DNA from: Vicinamibacterales bacterium
Lineage (GTDB): Bacteria > Acidobacteriota > Vicinamibacteria > Vicinamibacterales > UBA2999
Assembly (NCBI GenBank): GCA_041394705.1
Contig: JAWKHS010000014.1
Location: forward strand, 1-64,000
Length of the DNA: 64,000 nt
Direction of reading: 5' to 3'
The position numbers were made by a program, and so were the translations under genes. Numbering within the stretch: position 1 is the stretch's first letter; each line of letters starts with the position of its first letter. Under the pieces are notes generated by a model. That model did not search any database. It saw only the letters and a program-made list of their open reading frames with translations, and had not been told where the DNA came from. Below are positions 16,970-24,707 of this stretch, piece after piece.

Positions 16970-18180
16970 TAGTCGTCGTAGGCGGTCTGCTCGGGGGTGC
17001 GCGCGTCGATGGCGATGCCGAGCGTCTCGAGCTTCAGCCGCGCCACCGCGTCGTCCATCTCCTGCGGCACGGCGTGGAAGGCGGGGGCGAGGCGGCCGCG
17101 CTGTTCGACCAGGTAGCGCGGGCCGAGCAGTTGCAGCGCGAAGGTCATGTCCATGATCTCGGCCGGATGGCCCTGCCCGACCGCGATGTTCACGAGCTCG
17201 CCGTTGGCGAGCAGGAAGATCCGGCGGCCGTCGGCCAGCGTGAACTCTTCCACGTCGCGCCTGGCCTCGCGTACCGCGGCGGCGCCCGCGCGGAGCGCCG
17301 GGATGTTGATCTCGCGATTGAAGTGGCCGACGTTGGCCAGGAGGCAGCCGTCCTTCAGGACGGCCAGGTGCGGCACGTCCACCACGTGCAGCCCGCCCGT
17401 GGTGGTGATGACGACGTCGGAGAGCGGCGCGGCCTCCATCATCCGCATCACGCGGAAGCCCTCCATCCGGGCATCGAGCGCCTTGGCGGGATCCACCTCC
17501 GTGACGATGACCTCGGCGCCGAGACCGCGCATCCGGAGCGCCACGCCCTTCCCCACCCAGCCGTAACCGGCCACCGTCACGACCTTGCCGCACACCGTGA
17601 GGTTCGTGGCCACGAGCAGCCCCTCGACCGTGCTCTGGCCGGTGCCGTGGCGGTTGTCGAAGAGGTGCTTCATGAGCCCCGTGTTGACGCCCAGGCACGG
17701 GAAGCGGAGGCCCTCCTTCCGCTCGATGGCCCGGATGATGCTGACGCCGCCCGTCGTTTCCTCGGACAGCCCGATGACCCGGTCCAGCAGCTCCCGCCGC
17801 TCCCGGTGCAGCGTGGAGAGCAGCTGCGCGCCGTCGTCCACGATGAGGTCCGGCCGGTGGTCCAGGGTCTCGTGGAAGTGCCGGCGGTAGGCCTCCGGGC
17901 TCTCGCCCCGGCGGCCGAAACACGTGAGGTGCTGCTGCAGGTAGGCGACGGTCGAGTCCTGGGTGGAGAGCGGGTTGCTCGGGCACATCACGACCGTGGC
18001 GCCGCCGGCCTTGATCGTGAGTCCCAGGTTGGCGGTCTTCGGCTCGAGGTGCAGGCAGATGGCGACGGTGAGCCCGTCGAACGGCCGTTCGCGGGCGAAA
18101 TCGTCACGCAGCCGCTGCATGACCGGCATGTGGGCGAACGCCCACTCCACACGTTGCTGGCCGAGCGCGTCGTCCGTCAT
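16963..18180 (-). CDS. ahcY: Adenosylhomocysteinase
   Basis: A 405-residue S-adenosylhomocysteine hydrolase, which splits SAH to adenosine and homocysteine and so keeps methylation cycles running. The length fits the shorter archaeal/thermophile-type lineage. Visible motifs are LHLEPKTANL, the substrate/cofactor loop FDNRHGTGQS, the NAD-binding GYGWVGKG, and the C-terminal region ending in DDYY. I chose the ATG at 18180; the open frame runs further upstream, but that part lies in the opposite gene. A clear sigma-70-type promoter sits just before the start. Confidence 0.95.
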   Translation of the reverse strand: MTDDALGQQRVEWAFAHMPVMQRLRDDFARERPFDGLTVAICLHLEPKTANLGLTIKAGGATVVMCPSNPLSTQDSTVAYLQQHLTCFGRRGESPEAYRRHFHETLDHRPDLIVDDGAQLLSTLHRERRELLDRVIGLSEETTGGVSIIRAIERKEGLRFPCLGVNTGLMKHLFDNRHGTGQSTVEGLLVATNLTVCGKVVTVAGYGWVGKGVALRMRGLGAEVIVTEVDPAKALDARMEGFRVMRMMEAAPLSDVVITTTGGLHVVDVPHLAVLKDGCLLANVGHFNREINIPALRAGAAAVREARRDVEEFTLADGRRIFLLANGELVNIAVGQGHPAEIMDMTFALQLLGPRYLVEQRGRLAPAFHAVPQEMDDAVARLKLETLGIAIDARTPEQTAYDDYY

Positions 18181-18190
18181 GGTGGGCGTC

Positions 18191-18219
18191 AGGCTAGCAC
18201 CGGCCCTCGAGCGGGTCAA
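18191..18219 (-). promoter_or_regulatory. Sigma-70-type promoter of ahcY
   Basis: The minus strand reads TTGACC, a 17-nt spacer, then TAGCCT. The -10 ends 10 nt before the ahcY ATG, so the mRNA would have almost no leader. Confidence 0.55.
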
Positions 18220-18256
18220 AGCCGCCCGGGGCGCGACCGGCGGTAGAATGCCCGGC

Positions 18257-19171
18257 ATGCCACGCGCACTCGTCCTCGGACTCCTCGCGACCCTCGGCGG
18301 GCTGACCATCGCCGTCTCGGCCCTGCAGGCACCGGCGCCCTCCGCAGCCGCGCTCGCCGCCACCAAGATCGAAAAGGTCAAGGACAACCTGTACGTCATC
18401 ACGGGCTCGAGCCCGACGCCGCGCGACACCTTCAGCGGCGGGAACACGGGCGTCTTCATCACCGATCGCGGGGTCGTCGTGGTGGATACGAAGCTGGCCA
18501 ACTGGGGGCCGACGATCATGGAGCGCATCCGCACCGTGACCGACAAGCCCGTCGTCACCGTGATCAATACGCACACCCACGGCGATCACACCGGCAGCAA
18601 CGAGTTCTTCGGGGCGTCGGTGGAGAGCGTGGTGCAGGAGAACACGAAGGCGAACATGGCGCGGATGGACGCCTTCAAGGGCGACAAGGCGCAGTTCCTG
18701 CCGAAGCGCACGTACAAGGACCGGTTGACGCTCGGGTCGGGCAAGGACCAGATGGACCTCTACTACTTCGGTCCCGGCCACACCAACGGCGACACGTTCG
18801 TGGTCTACACGGCCCTGCGCACGATGCAGGCCGGCGACATGTTCCCGTGGAAGGACGCGCCGTTCATCGACAGGAGCAACGGCGGGAGCGGGCGTGAGTG
18901 GCCCTTGTCGCTCAAGAAGCTGCTCGACACGGTGAAGAACGTGGACACCGTGATCGGCGGGCACCAGCCGGTGGCCGGCTGGAAGGACGTGGCGACGTTC
19001 CAGATGTTCCTGACCGACCTGTACGCGCAGACGAGCGCCGCGCACAAGGCCGGCAAGACGCCCGAACAGGCCGCGGCCGACAAGGCCTGGATGAGCAAGT
19101 ACCCGGGCTACGACTCCACGCGCCTCGTCGCGGCGGTCCAGGCCATCTACGACGAGCTGAACGGGAAGTAG
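18257..19171 (+). CDS. Secreted metallo-beta-lactamase-fold hydrolase
   Basis: A 304-residue protein with an N-terminal signal peptide (ALVLGLLATLGGLTIAVSA). The metallo-beta-lactamase motif THTHGDHTGSN is near residue 110. Later metal ligands are in FGPGHTNGD (His), QAGDMF (Asp) and GGHQPV (His). The family hydrolyses esters, lactams or phosphodiesters with two zinc ions; the substrate here is unknown and periplasmic location is inferred. I chose the ATG at 18257 because TAGAAT lies 7 nt upstream, as for a leaderless mRNA; an in-frame ATG at 18248 is the alternative. It is divergent from ahcY. Confidence 0.85.
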   Translation: MPRALVLGLLATLGGLTIAVSALQAPAPSAAALAATKIEKVKDNLYVITGSSPTPRDTFSGGNTGVFITDRGVVVVDTKLANWGPTIMERIRTVTDKPVVTVINTHTHGDHTGSNEFFGASVESVVQENTKANMARMDAFKGDKAQFLPKRTYKDRLTLGSGKDQMDLYYFGPGHTNGDTFVVYTALRTMQAGDMFPWKDAPFIDRSNGGSGREWPLSLKKLLDTVKNVDTVIGGHQPVAGWKDVATFQMFLTDLYAQTSAAHKAGKTPEQAAADKAWMSKYPGYDSTRLVAAVQAIYDELNGK

Positions 19172-19254
19172 CCGGCCCTCGCCCCCGGGCGGCCCGCTGG
19201 CCTCGGATTCAAGGTCCGCGGCCGGTGGCCGATTCCGTGGGCGGAGGCGTGGGC

Positions 19255-19470
19255 ATGGTGAACGCACTTGGCACGGCGGCACAGGGCATCGCGGCGGGCT
19301 TCGATCGCCTGGACCGCGCAGCGGATCGCATCGCGAAGGACGCCGACAGCCAGGACGTGGCCACCAACATGGTGGACCTGCTGCGCGCGCGCCAGGACGT
19401 GCGCGCGAACGTCGCCGTCGCCCGGACGGCCGACCAGATGATCGGCACCCTGCTCGACGAGCTCGCGTGA
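19255..19470 (+). CDS. Mini flagellar basal-body-rod-like protein
   Basis: This 71-residue protein resembles the two terminal helices of flagellar rod/hook proteins (FlgC/FlgG type) joined without the central domain. The N-terminus MVNALGTAAQGIAAGFDRLD resembles rod N-termini. The C-terminus DVATNMVDLLRARQ...NVAVARTADQMIGTLLDEL matches the Flg_bbr_C pattern (VDLxxEMVxMIxAxxxYxANxxVxxTxDxMLGTLLD). A GGAGG site 7 nt before the ATG supports the start. No other flagellar gene is in the window, so it may be a stand-alone coiled-coil protein derived from the rod family. The similarity is by eye. Confidence 0.65.
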   Translation: MVNALGTAAQGIAAGFDRLDRAADRIAKDADSQDVATNMVDLLRARQDVRANVAVARTADQMIGTLLDELA

Positions 19471-19602
19471 CCCGCCGGGACCGGCCCGCCGCCTGACCCG
19501 CGCGACGGAACACCCGACGCACGGCTCGGCCGGCGCACGTTCCATCCGGGCGTCCCGCCCGACGTGCTTTGCGGGCGCCGGCGATTCGGCGAGACTGGCG
19601 CC

Positions 19603-20178
19603 ATGCCTCATCTCATCGAGCTGGCGCCGACGGGACGCGCGAAGTGCCGCGGCTGCGGGGCGGCGATTCCGAAGGGCACGCCCCGGCTGGGCGAAGCGGT
19701 GCCCAACCTGTACGCCGAGGCGGAAGGCGCCGAGAGCACTCAGTGGTATCACCCCGCGTGCGGCGCGTATCGACGCCCGGAGGCGTTCCTGGCCGCGGTG
19801 GCCCAGACGTCGGTGCCGCTGCTCGATCGCGGGCGCCTCGAGGCGGCCGCGGCGCTCGGGGCGGCGCACCACCGCCTGGCGCGCGTGGACCGCGCCAGCC
19901 GGGCGCCGTCGGGCCGCGCCGCCTGCCGCGCCTGCCGCGCGCCGATTCCGAAGGACGCGTGGCGGATCGGCCTGCTCTTCTGGCAGGACGGCCGGTTCGT
20001 CCCGGCGGGCTACATCCACCCCGCCTGCGCGGCGTCGTACCTCGAGACGACCGACATCCTCGACAGGCTTCGCCACTTCAGCCCGGACCTGACCGACGAC
20101 GACGCCGCCGACATCGCCCGCGCACTCGTCGCGTCGGCCGACAGTGGTCCCGCCGCGGACCCGGCGTCAGGCGCCTGA
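19603..20178 (+). CDS. Protein with two PARP-type zinc fingers
   Basis: A 191-residue protein with two copies of a zinc-finger module like those of eukaryotic poly(ADP-ribose) polymerase and DNA ligase III. Copy 1 (about 5-55) has GRAKCRGCGAAIPKGTPRLG and later YHPAC. Copy 2 (about 105-150) has GRAACRACRAPIPKDAWRIG and later IHPAC. Each gives the C-x2-C...H-x2-C ligand set. In eukaryotes these fingers read DNA strand breaks. There is no catalytic domain here, so this is a DNA-nick-binding candidate by analogy only. The 3' end overlaps the convergent membrane-protein gene by 12 nt. Confidence 0.75.
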   Translation: MPHLIELAPTGRAKCRGCGAAIPKGTPRLGEAVPNLYAEAEGAESTQWYHPACGAYRRPEAFLAAVAQTSVPLLDRGRLEAAAALGAAHHRLARVDRASRAPSGRAACRACRAPIPKDAWRIGLLFWQDGRFVPAGYIHPACAASYLETTDILDRLRHFSPDLTDDDAADIARALVASADSGPAADPASGA

Positions 20179-20532
20179 GGCGAGGCGGGCTCGCGCCGAC
20201 CACCAGCGCCACAGCCGGACGAGTCCGCTGAGCGGCGCGGCCGCCAGATAGACCATCGCGGGCAGTAGGAACACCGTGGCGCCCTCGCGCATGCCCTTGA
20301 CGGCGGGGGTCGCGCCGACGAGCGCGAAGAGCAGGCCGAACCCGGTGGCCGAGATGAAGGTCGTCGCCCACCACCCCGCGCCGAGGCCGGCCACCAGCGG
20401 ATTGACGACGGCGAACAGCGTCATCAGCGCCATGGCCGCCAGCCCGCCCGGCTCCCGGCCGAAGGTCGCGGCGCCCAGCGTGAGCACATACAGCGCGACG
20501 AGCTGTCCGATGGGCGAGGTGAATCGGCGCAT
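20167..20532 (-). CDS. Small membrane protein of unknown function
   Basis: A 121-residue protein with three or four hydrophobic segments (about 8-25, 30-50, 55-75, 88-105) and a basic C-terminus (WRWWSARARLA). I do not recognise the family. TACGAT lies 8 nt before the ATG, a pattern shared with other genes in this window. It ends inside the convergent zinc-finger gene. Confidence 0.6.
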   Translation of the reverse strand: MRRFTSPIGQLVALYVLTLGAATFGREPGGLAAMALMTLFAVVNPLVAGLGAGWWATTFISATGFGLLFALVGATPAVKGMREGATVFLLPAMVYLAAAPLSGLVRLWRWWSARARLASGA

Positions 20533-20592
20533 GCGGCGCCATCGTAGCGCCCGGGCAGCCCGTCCGCCACGCCATTCGCTGGCGGGCCCGGT

Positions 20593-20940
20593 CTACGCGT
20601 GCACGCCCGGCCGGCCCATGCCGACCGCGACGAGCAGCCAGGCCACCGTCAGGCAGGCGAAGCCCACGAAGACGGGCACGAGCGATTCGGCGGCCCCGAT
20701 GGTCGCGATGCGGTACGTTTCGGCCGACAGATCGCGGGTCCAGCCCAGCGTGAGCACGTTGATGAGTCCCAGCACACCGCCGCTGATCGCCGAGAACAGG
20801 CCGGCCAGCGACAGCGGGCGCATCAGCGCGAGATGGCGCTCGGTCGGCCGAACGAGAAACACCACCGCCATCACCAGCGGCACGAGATCGATCAGGAGCA
20901 GCAGGCGGGCGAAGAGACCGATTTCACGAAGCGCGTCCAT
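20593..20940 (-). CDS. Small four-helix membrane protein of unknown function
   Basis: A 115-residue protein with four predicted membrane segments (about 8-28, 40-60, 70-90, 93-112). The start at 20940 is set by a GGAGG site 4 nt upstream; the open frame extends further but without support. I do not recognise the family. It is transcribed in the same direction as the 121-residue membrane protein 60 nt downstream, and away from the ECF sigma factor. Confidence 0.65.
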   Translation of the reverse strand: MDALREIGLFARLLLLIDLVPLVMAVVFLVRPTERHLALMRPLSLAGLFSAISGGVLGLINVLTLGWTRDLSAETYRIATIGAAESLVPVFVGFACLTVAWLLVAVGMGRPGVHA

Positions 20941-21036
20941 GGCACCTCCGGGAACGACACGTTCACCTCCAATAACGTTCCGTCCGGGCGAGCGTGACGG
21001 TGTCACGTCAGGACCCGTCGCGCGTTAGATCCCACC

Positions 21037-21636
21037 ATGGACCGGGAGACCGAACTGGCACTGGTCGGCGGCCTTCGCGAGGGCGACACCGACGCCTTCG
21101 ACGAGGCGTACGGCTGGCTGAGCACGCCCGTCTTCACGTTCCTGCTGCGCCTCTCGCGGCGCCACGACGTGGCCGAGGACCTGGCCGAAGAGACATGGCT
21201 CCGGCTGGTGACGCATGCGGGGCGGCTGCGGCCCGACACGCGCCTGGCGCCGTGGCTGTACACGGTGGCGCGCCACCTGTATCTCAGCTACCGGCGGTCG
21301 CGCTTCCTCGAGGATTCCGCCGCGGTCGGACTGATGACGCTCTGGCCCTACAACACCGCGCGCAGCTCGCCCTTCGAGGAGACGGCGGCAAGCGAGCTCG
21401 AACGCCGCCTCGAGCGAGCGCTCGCGACCCTGCCGGTGGCGACGCGCGAGGTGCTGCTGCTCGTCGGCGTCGCCGGGCTCGATCCCTCCGACGCCGCCGA
21501 CGTGTGCGGCGTCACGCCCGAGACGCTGCGGCAGCGGCTGCACCGCGCCCGCGAGGCACTGGCGAAGGCGCTCGACCGTGAAGCGGCCCTCCACGGTCCG
21601 GTGCGGGAAGGCACCCTGTCATGCCAGACGCGTTGA
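21037..21636 (+). CDS. ECF-family RNA polymerase sigma factor
   Basis: A 199-residue sigma factor with region 2 at about 10-75 (FDEAYGWLSTPVFTFLLRL, then DVAEDLAEETWLRLV for the -10 recognition helices) and region 4 at about 125-185 (LPVATREVLLLVGVAGL, then DAADVCGVTPETLRQRLHRARE as the -35 helix-turn-helix). It probably answers an envelope signal through the overlapping small membrane protein. An inverted repeat TGACG-N6-CGTCA lies about 30-45 nt upstream and may be a control site. Confidence 0.9.
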   Translation: MDRETELALVGGLREGDTDAFDEAYGWLSTPVFTFLLRLSRRHDVAEDLAEETWLRLVTHAGRLRPDTRLAPWLYTVARHLYLSYRRSRFLEDSAAVGLMTLWPYNTARSSPFEETAASELERRLERALATLPVATREVLLLVGVAGLDPSDAADVCGVTPETLRQRLHRAREALAKALDREAALHGPVREGTLSCQTR

Positions 21637-21869
21637 TGTCCAGATTGTCGCGGTTGCCGGACGCCTCACCCCGCGCGGCACGCGCCGAGCGGCTCCGCCG
21701 GCGTTGCCACGCCGAACTCCGCCGGCGCGCCGCGACGGACCGCACCCGACGGCCGCCCGTCGTCGTCCGAGCGGCCGTCGCCGCGTGGCGTCCGGCGGTG
21801 GCGCTCCTCGGCGCCGCGTACTTCGCGGGCGTGGTGCTGCTGGCGCTGGAGACCTACCGCGGTCACTGA
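21621..21869 (+). CDS. Small membrane protein overlapping the ECF sigma gene (possible anti-sigma)
   Basis: An 82-residue protein with an Arg-rich cytoplasmic N-terminal part (AERLRRRCHAELRRRA) and one membrane segment (about 52-75). It overlaps the sigma gene by 16 nt. An in-frame ATG at 21636 would give a TGATG stop-start junction and is an equally good start. The layout fits a short membrane-bound partner of the sigma factor, but no zinc anti-sigma motif (HxxxCxxC) is present, so the anti-sigma role is inferred from context. Confidence 0.6.
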   Translation: MPDALMSRLSRLPDASPRAARAERLRRRCHAELRRRAATDRTRRPPVVVRAAVAAWRPAVALLGAAYFAGVVLLALETYRGH

Positions 21870-21913
21870 GTCGCCGGCGTCGGCGCGCACCCAGTTGAAC
21901 CGGACGGCGCGCG

Positions 21914-23413
21914 CTACTCGGCGACGCGGCCGATGCGCACGTCGGTGGATCCAACCGGCAGTGTGTAGAGGCTGCCGTCCTCCGCCAACGCCCAGCCGTC
22001 CTTCCGCACGGCGTCCAGCCCCTGTGCGAAGACCCGCTGGGTGAGCGCGCCGTCGGGCGCCGGAAGCAGGTGGTAGAAGACCAGCAGCCGCACGCGCGCG
22101 TCGTTGGCGATCCGCGCCGCCTGCTCGGGCGTGATGTGGTAGTCCTCGATGTCGTGCATGATGGCGGCCGTGCGGTCGCGGCCCGCCGAGCGCGCGCCCT
22201 GGCCGAGCGCCCGCGTCATCTGCACCGCAATGGCTTCCGACACCATGACGTCCACGCCGTCGGCGGCACGCGCGAGCTCCGGATGGAACTTCAGGTCGCC
22301 GGTGACGAACGCCGACCGGCCCTTGTAGTCGAACCGGTAGGCATAGGCCGGAGCAATCGGCGTGTGGTCCACCTCGACGGCCGTAATCCGGAGGCCGTCC
22401 CGCTCGAGGACGACGGCGGTGCGTCCCTTGGCTGGCATCTCCGGACCGTCGAGCGTCACGGTGTGCGCCTCCATCGGCCAGGTCTCCGGCGGCATCACCT
22501 TCGCCGTGTGGTGCGCGGTGCGGTAGCCCTGATCGAGGCGATAGGCCGCGTTGAACCCGTCCACCACGTGTTCCACGCCGGGACCGCCGTAGACAACGAG
22601 CGGCCCCGGCCGGCCCGCGGCCCACGTCTGGAGGTTGAGCTCGCCGAGGTCGCCGATGTGATCCGAATGGAAGTGCGTGAGGAGCGCGCCCCCGACCGAC
22701 TGCAGCGGGATCCCCCACAGCACGAGGTTTTCCACCGACTCCGGTCCGGCGTCCACGACGTAGAACCTTCCGCCCGCGAAGACGGCCACGCAGGCTTTGG
22801 CGCGAGACGGGCTCGGCAGCGGCGCCGACGACCCGCAGACGGCGACGCGCAGCGCGTCGTCCTGCAGCGGGGCCGCATTGACGGTAGACGTGCGCGCCTC
22901 GGCCGCGCGATCGAAGATCCCTCGCTGCACCGCCGGGTTCGTCATCACGACCGCACCGGCCGCTCCGACCGCGAGCGTCGCCGCCGCCGCGGCCGTCGCC
23001 ACCCGCCGCGATCGGCGCACCGCCGTCGGCGCGGGTTGGCCGGCGGCCTTCGCGGCGAGCACGAGCGACGCCGCGAGCAGGCTCAGTTCGATCGCCATTG
23101 CCGGGCCGTCGCCGTCGACGCCTGCGGCGGCCCAGCCGACAGCGCGCCCGAAGGCGACCCCACCGACGACCGAGGCGAGCGCGAGGCTCCACGTGCGGCC
23201 ACGCGTCCACGCCGCGGCCGCCGCGAGTGCGGCCATCCCTCCGAAGAGGCCGCCGATCTCGGCGCGCAGGGCGGCCGCGCCGGAGGTGCGCGCGATTCCG
23301 AGGCCGAGCCGGCCGGCCGCCGACACGGGCGCCGCCCAGATGGCCACGGCGAAGGCCGCAAAGGTGAGGCTGGCGAGCGCCACGAGGGCGCGGGTGATCC
23401 GGATGGCGTTCAT
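21914..23413 (-). CDS. DUF4345-like membrane domain fused to a metallo-beta-lactamase domain
   Basis: This 499-residue protein has four hydrophobic segments at about 5-120; the stretch AAGRLGLGIARTSGAAALRAEIGGLFGGMA resembles DUF4345. A linker and a further segment (about 135-160) follow, then a metallo-beta-lactamase domain at about 190-490 with LLTHFHSDHIGDL, TGDLKFH and FYHLLP. The hydrolase half looks like the arylsulfatase/RNase Z branch. It is probably an inner-membrane protein with an outward-facing hydrolase domain. A sigma-54 promoter and a palindromic activator site lie upstream, the same elements seen at the sulfatase operon, so it is probably controlled with it. Confidence 0.8.
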   Translation of the reverse strand: MNAIRITRALVALASLTFAAFAVAIWAAPVSAAGRLGLGIARTSGAAALRAEIGGLFGGMAALAAAAAWTRGRTWSLALASVVGGVAFGRAVGWAAAGVDGDGPAMAIELSLLAASLVLAAKAAGQPAPTAVRRSRRVATAAAAATLAVGAAGAVVMTNPAVQRGIFDRAAEARTSTVNAAPLQDDALRVAVCGSSAPLPSPSRAKACVAVFAGGRFYVVDAGPESVENLVLWGIPLQSVGGALLTHFHSDHIGDLGELNLQTWAAGRPGPLVVYGGPGVEHVVDGFNAAYRLDQGYRTAHHTAKVMPPETWPMEAHTVTLDGPEMPAKGRTAVVLERDGLRITAVEVDHTPIAPAYAYRFDYKGRSAFVTGDLKFHPELARAADGVDVMVSEAIAVQMTRALGQGARSAGRDRTAAIMHDIEDYHITPEQAARIANDARVRLLVFYHLLPAPDGALTQRVFAQGLDAVRKDGWALAEDGSLYTLPVGSTDVRIGRVAE

Positions 23414-23497
23414 CGTCTGATCCTTTCGAAGGCACGGGAGACGGCCCGACGACGGCGCCTGGATCGGCCCGCCGCGCACACCGTGATGCCCGACACA

Positions 23498-23514
23498 GGG
23501 CAAGTTCCACACCA
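23498..23514 (-). promoter_or_regulatory. Sigma-54 promoter of the DUF4345/hydrolase gene
   Basis: The minus strand reads TGG-TGTGGAACTT-GC, i.e. GG-N10-GC with TTGC at -12. It would give a leader of about 75 nt. Confidence 0.65.
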
Positions 23515-23612
23515 CCGGCGCGGGCAGCGCCGATCGCCCATGCATGGTGGGAATTCCTGCGCGCGGCCCGGCCGGCGCGGTCGTGCGCGGGCGCTGCACG
23601 CGGCGGGACCGC

Positions 23613-23640
23613 GCATCCTGTCCCGATCCGCGCAGGATGC
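23613..23640. promoter_or_regulatory. Palindromic activator site (UAS 1)
   Basis: GCATCCTG-N12-CAGGATGC, with spacer TCCCGATCCGCG, is a perfect 8-bp inverted repeat. Its centre is 114 bp upstream of the -24 GG of the sigma-54 promoter at 23498. It belongs to the CTG-N12-CAG group found at five promoters here. Confidence 0.6.
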
Positions 23641-23702
23641 AGGCACGGGTTGGCGTGCAGGGGGCCGGGGCCCGTCCATGACGTCCGCGGCGGGCCGGTA
23701 TC

Positions 23703-24680
23703 ATGGACCCTCCAATGGCGCGACCGTCCGTTCCGCCGTCCCTGCCGCCGCGCCCGGACATGGTGTGGGTCCCGGGAGGCGAGTTCCTGATGGGCTCGGA
23801 CAAGGGCTATCCGGAGGAGCGTCCCGCACATCGCGTCGCCGTCGACGGCTTCTGGATGGATCGCGCGCCGGTCACCAACGCGCGGTTCGCGCGCTTCGTC
23901 GAGGCCACCGGCTTCACGACCTTCGCCGAGCACCCCCCGCGCGCCGAGGACTATCCAGGCGCACGCCCGGAGCTGCTCGTGACCGGATCGCTGGTGTTCG
24001 TGCCACCGCCTGGCAAGGTGGACCTCGGGGACGTCCGGCACTGGTGGCGCTTCGTCGAGGGCGCCGACTGGCGGCACCCGGCCGGCCCCGGCAGCTCGAC
24101 GACGGGCCTCGGCGACCACCCCGTCGTGCACGTCGCCTTCGCGGATGCGGAGGCGTTCGCCGCCTGGGACGGCAAGACGCTGCCGACCGAGGCCGAATGG
24201 GAGTTCGCGGCTCGCGGCGGCCTCGACGGCGCCACCTACGCATGGGGCAGCGAGTTCCTGCCGGACGGACGCCATATGGCCAACACCTGGCAAGGCGAAT
24301 TCCCGTGGCAGCATCACGCGCGCGACGGCTTCGAGCGGACCTCCCCGATCGGCGCGTTTCCCGCCAACGGCTACGGGCTGGTCGACATGATCGGGAACGT
24401 CTGGGAGTGGACCACGGATTGGTACGCGCCGGGCCACCCGGCGGACGCGCCCAAGGCCTGCTGTATCCCGCAGAATCCCCGCGGTCCGCGCGCCGACGGG
24501 AGCTACGACCCGGCCCACCGCGCGATTCGCATTCCCCGCAAGGTACTGAAGGGCGGCTCGCACCTGTGCGCGCCCAACTACTGCCGCCGCTACCGGCCGG
24601 CCGCCCGCTATCCCGAGCCCGTCGACACCTCCACGTCGCACGTGGGATTCCGCTGCATCATCCGCCCCTCCGCGTCGTAG
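23703..24680 (+). CDS. Formylglycine-generating enzyme (sulfatase-modifying factor)
   Basis: A 325-residue FGE-sulfatase-domain protein. These enzymes oxidise the active-site Cys of sulfatases to formylglycine. The fold motifs are MVWVPGGEFLMGSD at 20-33, DGFWMDRAPVTNARF, LPTEAEWEFAARGG, GNVWEWTTDWY and VGFRC. Both copper-binding active-site Cys are present, Cys289 and Cys294 in SHLCAPNYCRRYR, with the same spacing as in human FGE. It is therefore a genuine FGE rather than one of the many non-catalytic relatives. A sulfatase lies about 3.5 kb away in the minus-strand operon and is the obvious client. There is no signal peptide, so it acts in the cytoplasm. Confidence 0.9.
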   Translation: MDPPMARPSVPPSLPPRPDMVWVPGGEFLMGSDKGYPEERPAHRVAVDGFWMDRAPVTNARFARFVEATGFTTFAEHPPRAEDYPGARPELLVTGSLVFVPPPGKVDLGDVRHWWRFVEGADWRHPAGPGSSTTGLGDHPVVHVAFADAEAFAAWDGKTLPTEAEWEFAARGGLDGATYAWGSEFLPDGRHMANTWQGEFPWQHHARDGFERTSPIGAFPANGYGLVDMIGNVWEWTTDWYAPGHPADAPKACCIPQNPRGPRADGSYDPAHRAIRIPRKVLKGGSHLCAPNYCRRYRPAARYPEPVDTSTSHVGFRCIIRPSAS

Positions 24681-24707
24681 GGGGCCGGCGCCGGGGCCTC
24701 GGCGCGA

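Noticed and set aside
21621..21869. Zinc anti-sigma factor call for the small membrane protein
   Set aside because: It lacks the HxxxCxxC motif; only position and one membrane helix support the role, so it was left as a possibility.
23648..23665. Sigma-54-like GG-N10-GC upstream of the FGE gene (plus strand)
   Set aside because: The -12 element is GGGC in place of TTGC, and the UAS lies only about 25 bp away, too close for looping. FGE is not included in the regulon.
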